A DNA stretch of 64,000 nucleotides from the NCBI RefSeq assembly GCF_002140175.1, contig NZ_NGMO01000002.1, forward strand, positions 18,906 through 82,905, read 5' to 3'. Shown piece after piece: positions 8,411 through 19,569 of this stretch. The stretch's first letter is position 1. Each line of letters begins with the position of its first letter. Below the pieces are notes generated by a model that worked only from the letters and a program-made list of their open reading frames with translations, did no database searches and was not told where the DNA came from. The translations under genes were made by a program, and so were the position numbers. The stretch is from Candidatus Enterococcus wittei (lineage in GTDB: Bacteria; Bacillota; Bacilli; Lactobacillales; Enterococcaceae).

Positions 8411-9808
8411 TTATTTTCCTAAACAAAATTGACTAAATAATTGCGTGATTAATTCATCTTGGACACTGTCACCCACAACTTCTCCAAGATAATCCCAACA
8501 ACGTGTCATATCCATCTGTACCAAGTCCACAGGCATTCCTGCATCGATCCCAGCAATTACTTCTTGCAAAGAAAGAGCTGCTTTTTCAAGTAACGCAATG
8601 TGTCGTGTATTGGACACATAGGTTGCATCTTTTTCACCTGTTTGACCACCGAAAAACAATTCAGAAATGGCATTTTCCAGACGATCTAGTCCATCATTTT
8701 TAGCAACAGAAACTGCAAAAACTGGATCATTTTCAATGAATGGTGCTAATTTTTCTTCCTCTAATTGCTTAGGTAGATCAGTCTTATTTAAAAGAATGAT
8801 GCGTTTTAATCCTTTAGTTGCTTCCAACAATTGTTCATCTTCTAGTGTTAGTGGCTCACTTTGGTTTAATACAAGCAAAATCAATTCAGATTCTGCCAAG
8901 GCTTTACGGCTACGAGCAACACCGATTTGTTCCACTAGATCTTCTGTTTCACGAATTCCTGCTGTATCAATCAATTTCAATGGCACACCACGAACATTGA
9001 CGTATTCTTCGATCACATCTCTCGTTGTTCCTGCAATATCCGTCACGATTGCTTTTTCTTCTCGCAACAAATGGTTGAGTAGACTCGATTTTCCAACATT
9101 AGGTCGGCCAATGATTGCTGTACTCAACCCTTCACGCAAAACTTTCCCTTGTTGGGAAGTAGCTAAAAGTGCTTGGATTCTTGCTTGGATCATATAGGCT
9201 TTTTCTAGTAATAATTTTGTGGTCAACTCTTCCACGTCATCATATTCTGGATAATCGATATTTACTTCTACCTGTGCCAATGTTTCGAGTATTTCTTGTC
9301 GTAAAGAACGGATCAATGTCGAAAGGTTTCCATCTAATTGATTTAAAGCCACACCCATGGCCTTATCGGTTTTTGCACGAATCAAATCCATTACAGCTTC
9401 CGCTTGAGAAAGATCGACACGCCCGTTTAAGAAAGCCCGTTTTGTAAATTCTCCCGGCTCGGCTAATCGTGCGCCCTCTCTTAGTAACAATTGTAAAATT
9501 TGATTCACAACAACGATACCACCGTGACAATTAATCTCTACCACATCTTCTCGAGTAAATGTTTTCGGTGCTAACATTACTGAGACCATCACTTCATCAA
9601 TGACTTGATGACTCTTCGGATCAACAATATGACCGTAATGAATCGTATGACTTGGAACATCTAATAAGCATTTATTCCCACATTGATAAACACGATCTGC
9701 TAATGTTACTGCTTGATCTCCACTTAGACGAACAATACTGATTGCTCCTTCACCAGGTGGTGTCGAAATTGCCGCAATCGTATCAAATTCTAAGGTTATT
9801 TCAGCCAT
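8411..9808 (-). CDS. mnmE: tRNA modification GTPase MnmE
   Basis: 465 residues, normal length. The N-terminal folate-binding domain is followed by a G domain inserted in a helical domain: [12 protein letters not shown] (G1), DTAG (G3) and NKTD (G4). The C-terminal motif FCLGK carries the conserved Cys of the family (usually C-I/L-GK). It acts with MnmG in the cytoplasm. A minus-strand terminator stands at 9836-9888, so mnmE-mnmG is probably its own transcript rather than part of the rpmH-jag operon. Confidence 0.97.
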   Translation of the reverse strand: MAEITLEFDTIAAISTPPGEGAISIVRLSGDQAVTLADRVYQCGNKCLLDVPSHTIHYGHIVDPKSHQVIDEVMVSVMLAPKTFTREDVVEINCHGGIVVVNQILQLLLREGARLAEPGEFTKRAFLNGRVDLSQAEAVMDLIRAKTDKAMGVALNQLDGNLSTLIRSLRQEILETLAQVEVNIDYPEYDDVEELTTKLLLEKAYMIQARIQALLATSQQGKVLREGLSTAIIGRPNVGKSSLLNHLLREEKAIVTDIAGTTRDVIEEYVNVRGVPLKLIDTAGIRETEDLVEQIGVARSRKALAESELILLVLNQSEPLTLEDEQLLEATKGLKRIILLNKTDLPKQLEEEKLAPFIENDPVFAVSVAKNDGLDRLENAISELFFGGQTGEKDATYVSNTRHIALLEKAALSLQEVIAGIDAGMPVDLVQMDMTRCWDYLGEVVGDSVQDELITQLFSQFCLGK

Positions 9809-9835
9809 GTTTTCACTTCCTTTTTATTTTTACGC

Positions 9836-9888
9836 ACAAAAAAAGTGCCCACTTCACCCTTTGACTCAAATGGTGAACTTCGCACTTT
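9836..9888 (-). terminator. Minus-strand terminator upstream of mnmE
   Basis: On the minus strand AAAGTGC...TTCACC pairs with GGTGAA...GCACTTT and is followed by seven T. It separates the jag operon from mnmE-mnmG, or acts as an attenuator in the mnmE leader. The remaining stretch 9889-10154 is AT-rich and holds only the promoter and ribosome site (GAGAGGAG) of the next rightward gene. Confidence 0.6.
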
Positions 9889-10154
9889 GACTGCTTGTTC
9901 TCGCTTAAATTCTGGTCATAGATTATCACACCTATTTCTAGGAATCAAGTTTTTTTCATTCTTCTTAAAAAAATTCCAATTCTTAGATAGGCTTATCTTA
10001 GTCCGAGAAAAAATCGAATTCTCTGAAATTCTTTTATGATTACTATAATAACTTCATGAATGTTTCAAATAACTTTATCTTTCCTCTGAAAAACGATACA
10101 CTTAAATGGTAACGCTATCTACATACTTTATCTTTACCGAGAGGAGCAAAATTT

Positions 10155-10493
10155 ATGGCCCAATTCCAACCGTCTTCATTTGACGGAGAAGACGACCCAC
10201 GAATTAACGAAGTCGTTTTATCCACCGGAAATATCAATCAAAAATATATTGTACGAGACATTGTCTTTGTAGTGGAATGCATAGAAGCAGATTTATTTGA
10301 TCCTGACTTCAACACAGATGAGATGTTTTCGACAACTAAACAAAAATTGAAAAAGAAAGTCTTGGATTATGGCGCGAATGCCGTCATCAACTGTCACTTT
10401 GAATACCAACAAAAATCACGAGATGGTAAACAGGTGATAGAGCTTTTTGCTTACGGAACAGTTATTCAATTTGTTCAAACAACGATAGGATAA
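10155..10493 (+). CDS. YbjQ-like (DUF74) heavy-metal-binding-type protein
   Basis: 112 residues. The pattern of ARIR-like beta strands and helix, with DYGANAVINCHFEYQQ and a final ELFAYGTVIQF, resembles the YbjQ/UPF0145 fold, a small pentameric protein of unknown role. It is the only rightward gene between two leftward operons and has its own terminator immediately after the stop. Function is not known; the family call is by resemblance. Confidence 0.55.
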   Translation: MAQFQPSSFDGEDDPRINEVVLSTGNINQKYIVRDIVFVVECIEADLFDPDFNTDEMFSTTKQKLKKKVLDYGANAVINCHFEYQQKSRDGKQVIELFAYGTVIQFVQTTIG

Positions 10494-10531
10494 AAAAAGA
10501 GTGTAGAGCTTCGGCTCTGCACTCTTTTTTT
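10493..10531 (+). terminator. Rho-independent terminator
   Basis: AGAGTGTAGAGC-TTCG-GCTCTGCACTCT with a UUCG tetraloop, flanked by A- and T-runs, starts at the stop codon of the YbjQ-like gene. It can act in both directions, also for jag. Confidence 0.9.
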
Positions 10532-10661
10532 ATCAAAGTAAGACTACTTTATCATCGTATACTTCGATAAGAATGATTTCTAATAAAATATACTTTGTTT
10601 GAAAAAGTTTGTCAATGTGATTTCCTGAATTCTCACGATCAACTACTCATATTTTCTATCC

Positions 10662-11405
10662 TTATCTTACTAGTTCTACTACTAAGTAGCGATAAGGTTC
10701 GTCCCCTTCTGAGTGAGTTTGAACATGTTCATTTTTACTTAGTGCTGCATGGATCTGCTTGCGTTCAAATGCTGGCATCGGGTCTAAAAATGCCGGTTGG
10801 CCTGTACGAATAACTTTTTCTGCGGTCCGTTCAGCTAAACGTTGGATGATTTCCTGACGTTTTTCCCGATAATTTCCAACATTAACCACGACAGACAATT
10901 TACTATCAGATACACGGTGAAGAAAAACTTGAGCCAGATATTGTAAAGCATTTAATGTTTTTCCATGTTTACCAATCAAAATACCTTGTTTTTCCGTTTC
11001 TAAATGGAAAATGATCATATTGGATTGACGTTCCATTTTAACGGAAGCTGGTGCATTCAGTTGTTTGGAAATTGCTGTAAGATAGATTGCTAACTCCGTT
11101 AAAGCTGCTTCGTCTTCTGATTCACTCTTCACTTCAGTCTGTTCTTCAGGTTCACTTTCAATGATCACTTCTGTTGTTACAGGTGTTTCTTCTAATACTT
11201 GTTCAACGGTTTCTTCAATCGTTTCAGAAACTCTTTCGCTAATCGACGGCTCAATCGAAAGTTTAGCATTTCTTTTTCCTATTCCAATAAATCCTTTTTT
11301 ACCTTCATCAAGTATCTCGATTGTGACTTGCTCTTTTGCTAGTCCTAAATCTTTCAGTCCAATTTGAACAGCTTCATCTATAGTTGCAGCTTCATAAATC
11401 GGCAT
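10662..11405 (-). CDS. jag: RNA-binding protein Jag/KhpB (EloR)
   Basis: The start at 11405 (MPIYEAATIDEAV) is preferred, because the upstream ATG at 11411 sits only about three bases from the GGGAGG ribosome site. The order is an N-terminal Jag domain (KKGFIGIGKRNAKL), an acidic linker rich in Glu/Thr (about 75-110), a KH domain with GKHGKTLNALQYL (GxxG loop), and a C-terminal R3H-type domain (RPMPAFERKQIHAAL-like). The family binds RNA and coordinates cell elongation and division in firmicutes. It lies 9-14 bases after yidC in the rpmH-rnpA-yidC-jag operon. Confidence 0.93.
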   Translation of the reverse strand: MPIYEAATIDEAVQIGLKDLGLAKEQVTIEILDEGKKGFIGIGKRNAKLSIEPSISERVSETIEETVEQVLEETPVTTEVIIESEPEEQTEVKSESEDEAALTELAIYLTAISKQLNAPASVKMERQSNMIIFHLETEKQGILIGKHGKTLNALQYLAQVFLHRVSDSKLSVVVNVGNYREKRQEIIQRLAERTAEKVIRTGQPAFLDPMPAFERKQIHAALSKNEHVQTHSEGDEPYRYLVVELVR

Positions 11406-11419
11406 TAGCATTCCCTCCC

Positions 11420-12241
11420 TTATTTTTTACGTTTTTTCTTAGGATTTTGTGCCCGTTTCAATGCCCGCTCTTTTTCGCGGATTCTTCTTGCTTCTTCTTC
11501 TCGTTCTTTTCTGATTTTAAATGGATTATTAATCAATAATGTTTGGACAACTTGGAACGCATTAGAAACCACCCAGTATAAAGATAGCCCACTAGCTAAG
11601 TTGACCCCCATGACTAAGATCATCACAGGCATCGCAAAATTCATGATTTTAAGTGATGCATTTGATTCCAGTTGGCTCATACTAGATAGATACGTGCTGG
11701 CAAATGTAAAGAGCGCTGCCAAAATCGGTAAAATAAATGTTGGATCCGGATTTCCTAGATTCAACCATAAGAAATGTCCAAGTTTTAATTCAGGTACCCG
11801 CGAGATTGATTGCCATAAAGCCATCAGGATCGGCATTTGAACTAATAATGGAAGACAGCCGGCATAAGGATTGACATTGTTTTCTGCATATAACCGTTGT
11901 TGTTCTTCTCGTAATTTACTTTGTGTTTCAGGGTCTTTCGAACTATATTTTTGTTGGAGCGCCTTAAGCTTAGGTTGAAGTTCTTGTGTTTTTCGCATAC
12001 TCTTTGTTTGAAAATGCATCAATGGAAGTAAAATCACACGGATAATGATCGTGAATATGATAATCCCAATCCCTACATTTCCAAATGATAATGCTTTAAT
12101 CGCTTCAGCAAAATAATAAACGATGTAGCGATCCCAAATTCCTGTACTTTGTGCGCTGACTTCTCCAGTTCCACAACCGGATAAGACGATGATTAGACTG
12201 ATCAGTCCAGCCATCAAAAGTAAACGTTTGTATTTCTTCAC
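11420..12241 (-). CDS. yidC: Membrane protein insertase YidC/SpoIIIJ
   Basis: 273 residues with a lipoprotein signal ending in the lipobox LSGC, five expected membrane spans and the Gram-positive YidC core (GNVGIGIIIFTIIIRVILLP with the conserved positive Arg of the groove; NPYAGCLPLLVQMPILMALW). The tail is strongly basic (KRAQNPKKKRKK), which in YidC2-type homologues aids ribosome binding. It inserts membrane proteins with or without Sec. Its start overlaps the rnpA stop by four bases, so translation is coupled. Confidence 0.95.
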   Translation of the reverse strand: MKKYKRLLLMAGLISLIIVLSGCGTGEVSAQSTGIWDRYIVYYFAEAIKALSFGNVGIGIIIFTIIIRVILLPLMHFQTKSMRKTQELQPKLKALQQKYSSKDPETQSKLREEQQRLYAENNVNPYAGCLPLLVQMPILMALWQSISRVPELKLGHFLWLNLGNPDPTFILPILAALFTFASTYLSSMSQLESNASLKIMNFAMPVMILVMGVNLASGLSLYWVVSNAFQVVQTLLINNPFKIRKEREEEARRIREKERALKRAQNPKKKRKK

Positions 12242-12594
12242 TTACTCTTTTCCTCTCTATCGATTATTTTTGCAAGCTTTAAGACATGAACTAGATTGGA
12301 ACGCATCTCATCGTAAGTCAGTCCTTTAGTGCTTGGTCTAGCAATCACTATAAAATCCAATTCGGGATCAATCTCTTCTTTTAATGAATAGATTGCTGCA
12401 CGAATTTTACGTTTTACTTCATTGCGACATACAGCATTTCCCACCTTCTTGCCCACAGATAAGCCAACGCGAAAATGCGGTTGCTCTTTCTTTTCTAAGC
12501 GGTACACGACAAACTTACGGTTAGCAAAGGAAGATCCTGTTTGAAACACGGTTTGAAACTCTCGTTCTTTTTTCACTCGATACGCTTTTCTCAT
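12238..12594 (-). CDS. rnpA: Ribonuclease P protein component
   Basis: 118 residues with the family signature KKVGNAVCRNEVKRKIRAA (the RNR motif) and an N-terminal KKEREFQTVFQTGSSFANR. It supports the RNase P RNA in 5' tRNA maturation. It lies between rpmH and yidC in the usual operon order. Confidence 0.97.
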   Translation of the reverse strand: MRKAYRVKKEREFQTVFQTGSSFANRKFVVYRLEKKEQPHFRVGLSVGKKVGNAVCRNEVKRKIRAAIYSLKEEIDPELDFIVIARPSTKGLTYDEMRSNLVHVLKLAKIIDREEKSK

Positions 12595-12684
12595 TCGTTT
12601 TCTTTCCTTTTCTATCTTTCACTTACGTCACCAATCATACCATATTTCCTGTTGTTCTTTCATCTATTCCCTAAAAAAGGACAT

Positions 12685-12710
12685 AAAAAAAACCACTGTA
12701 ACCCCAGTGG
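12685..12710 (-). terminator. Terminator/attenuator after rpmH
   Basis: On the minus strand CCACTGG-GGTTA-CAGTGG is followed by eight T immediately after the rpmH stop. It would reduce read-through from abundant L34 into rnpA. Confidence 0.8.
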
Positions 12711-12711
12711 T

Positions 12712-12846
12712 CTAAGCTGAAAGAACTTTTCTTCCTTTACGACGACGGCTAGCTAAAACACGACGTCCATTTTTTGTGCTCATACGTTTACGGAATCCGT
12801 GAACTTTTTGACGTTTACGTTTATTTGGTTGGTATGTTCTTTTCAT
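12712..12846 (-). CDS. rpmH: 50S ribosomal protein L34
   Basis: 44 residues ([21 protein letters not shown]... ending RKGRKVLSA), a complete L34, very basic. The ATG at 12846 follows a GGAGG-type site. It is the first gene leftward of oriC, as in nearly all firmicutes. Confidence 0.98.
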   Translation of the reverse strand: MKRTYQPNKRKRQKVHGFRKRMSTKNGRRVLASRRRKGRKVLSA

Positions 12847-12959
12847 CTTGTTCCACCTCCAGAATTTCTTATCTACATGTACATGAAATTAAACACAGAC
12901 ATACTTTGATAGTATAACGAGGGATGAGGTGTTTTGTCAATATAAAATAAGAGATTTAT

Positions 12960-13300
12960 CTGCGATTTTTTTACAGAACTTTTCCACAAGAATATTTTTA
13001 TCCTTGTGTTTCCACTGTGGAAAAAGTTATGCACAGGAGTTTTCCACAATAAAAAAATCCTGATTTTTACACAGAATAAACACCTGTAAAAAAGATATCC
13101 ACATTCGCCATAATTTCTGTGTATTAACCTCTATAAGCATTGTTAAATATGATTTTGTTATCCACAGCGACTATTGGAAATCTTCTCTTTATACACAGTT
13201 ATCCACCTGTTAATTAGTGTTGTGGATATCTTTTTTTCTCAACTGTGATTTTCTTTTTTTTACTCTTCTGGATTTTGTGGATAATTGTTATAAAAAATTT
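12960..13300. other. oriC: oriC, upstream DnaA-box cluster
   Basis: The 540-bp gap between rpmH and dnaA holds many 9-mers close to TTATNCACA. Clear ones are 13027-13035 (TTATGCACA), 13158-13166 (TTATCCACA), 13189-13197 (TTATACACA), 13199-13207 (TTATCCACC) and 13276-13284 (TGTGGATAA, reverse). Weaker ones are at 13095-13103, 13119-13127 and 13221-13229. The DNA between is AT-rich. Together with the boxes after dnaA this gives the two-part origin known from Bacillus. The boxes can also auto-regulate dnaA, whose promoter must lie in 13300-13370. Confidence 0.88.
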
Positions 13301-13385
13301 TTTTCTTTTGTTTCTGTGGAAAACTATCGTAAAAAATGCTAAATTAGTACTAGTTATTTACTTTTAATAAAGGAGGAGGCCTTGT

Positions 13386-14720
13386 ATGGTATCCCTCGAT
13401 GCTTTATGGACAGAATTAAAGACGACCTATCAAAAAGAGCTATCACCAGCAAGCTACAATACTTGGATTGAAACAGCGAAACCAAAATCACTTGACCAGA
13501 GTCAATTAGTAGTAGCTGTACCGAGTAAAATCCATAAGGAATATTGGGAAAAAAATCTCGCAACAAAAATCGTAGAGGTTGGCTATATGTTGACCGGAAA
13601 AGAGATTATTCCACGCTTTGTAACAGGTGATGAAGCTGAACAAGAAACCGTGGAAGAAATCAAAAATTTAAAAGTGCCAGTGGCAAATCCAATCAAAAAA
13701 GCCATGTTGAATCCTAAATATACCTTTGACACGTTCGTGATTGGTAAAGGCAACCAGATGGCACATGCTGCTGCACTAGTCGTCGCAGAGGATCCAGGAT
13801 CGATCTATAATCCTTTGTTCTTCTATGGAGGAGTAGGGCTTGGTAAAACCCATTTGATGCACGCAATCGGTCATCAAATGCTATTAAGCCAACCAAATGC
13901 CAAAGTGAAATATGTTAGCAGTGAAACATTTGCCAATGATTTCATCAATTCGATTCAAAATAAAACAGCTGAAGAGTTTCGACAAGAATACAGGAATGTT
14001 GATCTATTATTAGTAGATGACATTCAATTTTTTGCCGAAAAAGAAGCGACCCAAGAAGAATTTTTCCATACCTTCAATGCTCTATACAATGAAGGCAAAC
14101 AAATCGTTTTGACAAGTGATCGTCTACCAAATGAGATCCCGAAATTGCAAGAAAGACTTGTTTCTCGCTTTGCATGGGGGCTTTCTGTCGACATCACACC
14201 TCCAGATCTAGAGACAAGAACAGCCATTTTAAGAAAGAAAGCTGCAGCTGAACGGTTAGAGATTCCAGATGATACGTTAAGCTATATTGCAGGACAGATC
14301 GACTCAAACATTCGTGAATTAGAAGGCGCACTTGTACGTGTTCAAGCATTCGCCACAATGAATAGTGAAGACATCACGACTAGTCTAGCAGCTGATGCCT
14401 TGAAAACACTAAAATCAGGAAAAGGGCATCCGCAACTTTCAATCCTACAGATCCAAGAAGAAGTCGCAAAATACTACCATATCCAACTAAAAGATCTAAA
14501 AGGGAAAAAACGCGTAAAATCAATTGTTGTTCCTCGTCAAATCGCTATGTACCTAGCTAGAGAATTGACAGATAGTTCATTACCTAAAATCGGCGCTGAA
14601 TTTGGCGGAAAAGATCATACAACAGTGATCCATGCCCATGAGAAAATTCAACAATTAGTCGATTCAAGTGTCAGCATGCAAAATGAAGTCTCAGAAATCA
14701 AAAATTTCTTATTAAATTAA
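13386..14720 (+). CDS. dnaA: Chromosomal replication initiator DnaA
   Basis: 444 residues, usual length. Domain I (helicase/partner binding) is followed by a short domain II, an AAA+ domain III with [10 protein letters not shown] (Walker A) and LLVDDIQFF (Walker B), and the C-terminal DNA-binding domain with the [12 protein letters not shown] signature. It binds the DnaA boxes on both sides of the gene and opens the origin. It starts at ATG 13386 after GGAGGAGG. Confidence 0.99.
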   Translation: MVSLDALWTELKTTYQKELSPASYNTWIETAKPKSLDQSQLVVAVPSKIHKEYWEKNLATKIVEVGYMLTGKEIIPRFVTGDEAEQETVEEIKNLKVPVANPIKKAMLNPKYTFDTFVIGKGNQMAHAAALVVAEDPGSIYNPLFFYGGVGLGKTHLMHAIGHQMLLSQPNAKVKYVSSETFANDFINSIQNKTAEEFRQEYRNVDLLLVDDIQFFAEKEATQEEFFHTFNALYNEGKQIVLTSDRLPNEIPKLQERLVSRFAWGLSVDITPPDLETRTAILRKKAAAERLEIPDDTLSYIAGQIDSNIRELEGALVRVQAFATMNSEDITTSLAADALKTLKSGKGHPQLSILQIQEEVAKYYHIQLKDLKGKKRVKSIVVPRQIAMYLARELTDSSLPKIGAEFGGKDHTTVIHAHEKIQQLVDSSVSMQNEVSEIKNFLLN

Positions 14721-14914
14721 ATACTTGATCGAAAGAAAAAACTGCTGTGGATAAAGTTAGAACTTGTTCAAAAGTTATACACATTGTTTCCACAACCTTT
14801 TTTTCTTTTATCTTCTAGTGTTTTTATAGTTTTCCACAGTATCAACAGTACCTATTACTTTTATTACTTTATTTACTAATAATAAAATAAATATCTAAAC
14901 AAAGGAGACTCTCA
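14721..14914. other. oriC, downstream DnaA boxes and AT-rich unwinding region
   Basis: Between dnaA and dnaN lie TGTGGATAA (14746-14754) and TTATACACA (14775-14783), with TTTCCACA-type partial boxes nearby. An extremely AT-rich stretch (about 14790-14895) follows, with TACTAATAATAAAATAAA just before dnaN. The arrangement fits the unwinding half of a bipartite origin. The exact unwinding element cannot be fixed by eye. Confidence 0.7.
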
Positions 14915-16045
14915 ATGAAAGTCACATTAAACCGCGCAACGTTTATGCAAGAATTACAAACAGTTCAGCGTGCGATTTCAAGTAAAACAACCATTCCAAT
15001 CCTAACTGGGGTAAAAATCACGTTGAATCAAGAAGGACTGACCCTGACTGGTAGTAACGCTGATATATCAATTGAAACATTCTTATCCGTAGATAATGAA
15101 AAAGCACAAATGCACATCGAAGCCACTGGAGCGATTGTTTTGCAAGCTCGCTTCTTTAGCGAAATCATTCGCCGATTACCTGAAGATACATTTACGCTAG
15201 AAGTACTAGAAAATAAACAAGTAGCCATTACTTCTGGAAAAGCGCACTTTCTTGTCAACGGCCTTGATGCAGACAACTATCCACATCTGCCAGTAGTAGA
15301 AAGTCATAATCAAATGAAATTACCTGTCCATGTCTTGACGAAATTAATTAATGAAACAGTTTTTGCTGTTTCTCAACATGAAAGTCGTCCAATTTTAACT
15401 GGGGTTCACTTTATTTTGAAAGACAACTCATTACTTGCTGTTGCCACTGACTCCCATCGACTTAGTCAACGAGTGATCCCAGTTGAGCAAAGTGCGGATC
15501 AATTTGATATCGTGATCCCAGGAAAAAGTCTGACTGAACTTTCACGCTCATTAACTAACGAAGAAGAAATCGTAGAAATCAGTATTATGGAAAACCAAGT
15601 GTTATTCAAAACTGAAAATATGTATTTTTATTCACGTCTGTTAGAAGGAAACTATCCTGATACGAATCGTTTGATTCCTTCAAGCTTTAATACGGAAGTA
15701 GAGTTTTCAGTTCCAAGTTTCTTAGCAGCAATCGAACGTGCTTCACTTCTTTCTCATGAAGGACGCAACAACATTGTACGTTTATCGATTACTTCAGACG
15801 CAGTTGTTTTATATGGAAATTCGCCAGAAATCGGGAAAGTCGAAGAAAGTCTAAACTATACAACAAGTACTGGGGATCCATTAGAAATCTCATTTAACCC
15901 TGACTACATGAAAGCTGCTCTACGTGCATTCGGGGATATGAGTATCAAAGTAAAATTCATTTCTGCTATTCGTCCGTTTACTTTAGAACCAACTGAGGAT
16001 GGCGTTCAATTCATTCAATTGATCACTCCTGTACGAACGAACTAA
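14915..16045 (+). CDS. dnaN: DNA polymerase III beta sliding clamp
   Basis: 376 residues, three clamp domains, with typical strings such as TIPILTGVKI, SHEGRNNIVRLSI and the C-terminal FTLEPTEDGVQFIQLITPVRT. It forms the ring that holds replicative polymerase on DNA. It follows the downstream oriC half and ends before a strong terminator at 16084. Confidence 0.99.
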   Translation: MKVTLNRATFMQELQTVQRAISSKTTIPILTGVKITLNQEGLTLTGSNADISIETFLSVDNEKAQMHIEATGAIVLQARFFSEIIRRLPEDTFTLEVLENKQVAITSGKAHFLVNGLDADNYPHLPVVESHNQMKLPVHVLTKLINETVFAVSQHESRPILTGVHFILKDNSLLAVATDSHRLSQRVIPVEQSADQFDIVIPGKSLTELSRSLTNEEEIVEISIMENQVLFKTENMYFYSRLLEGNYPDTNRLIPSSFNTEVEFSVPSFLAAIERASLLSHEGRNNIVRLSITSDAVVLYGNSPEIGKVEESLNYTTSTGDPLEISFNPDYMKAALRAFGDMSIKVKFISAIRPFTLEPTEDGVQFIQLITPVRTN

Positions 16046-16083
16046 GAAAAATAGTTTGAAAATAAATTAAAATAGACATTTTT

Positions 16084-16129
16084 AAACAGAAGGCCCTAAA
16101 ATCAATTTTAAGGCTTTCTGTTTATTTTT
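16084..16129 (+). terminator. Terminator of dnaA-dnaN
   Basis: AAACAGAAGGCC and GGCTTTCTGTTT flank an AT-rich loop and are followed by a T-rich run, closing the dnaN transcript before the promoter of yaaA. Confidence 0.8.
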
Positions 16130-16186
16130 GTTCAAAACACCTTTTTTACGCTAAATCGGCTCATATGTAAAAATATATGGATTAAT

Positions 16187-16215
16187 TTGTTTTATTGCTA
16201 AAAAAAGGGTATAAT
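16187..16215 (+). promoter_or_regulatory. Promoter of yaaA-recF-gyrB-gyrA
   Basis: TTGTTT (16187-16192) and TATAAT (16210-16215) are 17 bases apart, followed at 16253 by the yaaA start. The next four genes are closely spaced with no terminator between them. Confidence 0.7.
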
Positions 16216-16252
16216 AGAGTATACTTTTAATAATGAAAATGAGGGATGAAGA

Positions 16253-16495
16253 GTGAAACAACAAGTCATTCTAAAAACTGAGTTTATGACACTGGGTCAA
16301 ATGCTGAAAGAAGTCACTGTCATCGGTAGTGGCGGTCAAGCAAAATGGTACTTAGCAGAAAACACGGTTTTGGTTGATGGCGAGCCAGAAAATCGTCGTG
16401 GACGCAAGCTTTATCCCGGTATGATGATTGAAGTTCCAGAAGTAGGAACTTTTTTTATGGTAAAAAAAGGGAACCAAGATAATGAGGCTGAATAA
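16253..16495 (+). CDS. yaaA: S4-domain RNA-binding protein YaaA
   Basis: 80 residues, GTG start. It is a single S4 fold (FMTLGQMLKEVTVIGSGGQAKWYLAENTVLVDGEPENRRGRKLYPGM) conserved between dnaN and recF in firmicutes. It probably binds structured RNA, perhaps on the ribosome. It overlaps recF by 14 bases, so translation is coupled. Confidence 0.93.
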   Translation: MKQQVILKTEFMTLGQMLKEVTVIGSGGQAKWYLAENTVLVDGEPENRRGRKLYPGMMIEVPEVGTFFMVKKGNQDNEAE

Positions 16496-17597
16496 GCTAC
16501 ACCTTAAAAATTACCGAAACTACAAAGAATTACAAATTGATTTTTCCAAAAATCTCGTGATCTTTTTGGGCGAAAATGCACAAGGAAAAACGAATTTATT
16601 GGAAAGTATTTATGTGCTTGCAATGACTAGAAGCCATCGTACCAGCAGCGAACAAGAATTGATCGGTTGGAACGATGAGCAAGCGATGATTCAAGGAGAA
16701 ATCACGAAAGGCCCATCAAAAATCCCTTTAGAGATTTTACTTTCTAAAAAAGGTCGCAGAACGAAAATCAATCATATCGAACAAAAGAAATTGAGTAGTT
16801 ATGTCGGCCAGATGAACGTGATTTTATTTGCACCAGAAGATCTATCTTTGGTGAAGGGAAGTCCGCAAGTTAGACGAAAATTTCTAGATATGGAACTTGG
16901 ACAAATCAATCCGATTTATCTCTATGATCTTGTTCAATATCAGGCGATTTTAAAGCAAAGAAATCAGTATTTGAAACAATTGAATGAAAAAAAACAGACA
17001 GATTTACTCTATCTTGATATTTTATCTGAACAATTAGCTGAATTTGGCAGTAAAGTGCTACAAGCTAGAGCAAAATTCATCAAACGTTTAGAATATTGGG
17101 CTAATTCCTTGCATCAACAAATTACACATCAGAAAGAGCAGTTGGCCATTGAATATGTGACAGCTATTTCTTCTTTAGATACAAAAGCACAAGCGGAGAT
17201 CCAAGAACAATTTCTCGCTTTATTAGAACAAAATAAAAAGAAGGATCTCTTTCGAGGGACAACAACTGTCGGACCTCATCGAGATGACCTTTCTTTTTTT
17301 GTCAATCAGAAAAATGTACAGAATTTTGGTTCTCAAGGTCAACAGCGGACGACAGCTTTGAGTGTGAAGCTAGCAGAAATTGATTTGATCAAAGAAGAAA
17401 CAAACGAATATCCGATTCTTTTGCTTGATGATGTGATGAGTGAATTAGATGATCAGCGACAGTTGCATTTACTGGAAACTATTGAAGGAAAAGTACAAAC
17501 CTTCTTAACGACGACCACACTTGATCACGTAAAAAATAAAATGACTGTTGAACCAGAGATTTTTTATGTTCAACAGGGAGAAATAAAAGGAGAATAA
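16482..17597 (+). CDS. recF: DNA replication/repair protein RecF
   Basis: 371 residues, SMC-like ATPase with Walker A GENAQGKTN (about 30-38), signature QGQQRTTALS and Walker B YPILLLDDVMSELD. It loads RecA at single-strand gaps with RecO/RecR. It starts inside the end of yaaA and ends six bases before gyrB. Confidence 0.98.
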   Translation: MRLNKLHLKNYRNYKELQIDFSKNLVIFLGENAQGKTNLLESIYVLAMTRSHRTSSEQELIGWNDEQAMIQGEITKGPSKIPLEILLSKKGRRTKINHIEQKKLSSYVGQMNVILFAPEDLSLVKGSPQVRRKFLDMELGQINPIYLYDLVQYQAILKQRNQYLKQLNEKKQTDLLYLDILSEQLAEFGSKVLQARAKFIKRLEYWANSLHQQITHQKEQLAIEYVTAISSLDTKAQAEIQEQFLALLEQNKKKDLFRGTTTVGPHRDDLSFFVNQKNVQNFGSQGQQRTTALSVKLAEIDLIKEETNEYPILLLDDVMSELDDQRQLHLLETIEGKVQTFLTTTTLDHVKNKMTVEPEIFYVQQGEIKGE

Positions 17598-17603
17598 ACA
17601 TAA

Positions 17604-19550
<1,947 letters not shown>

Positions 19551-19569
19551 TCATGAAGGAGGAAAAAAG

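Noticed and set aside
8667-9197. A 176-residue rightward frame opposite mnmE
   Set aside because: It lies wholly antisense to a conserved gene, is Ser-rich as expected from the complementary frame and has no ribosome site.
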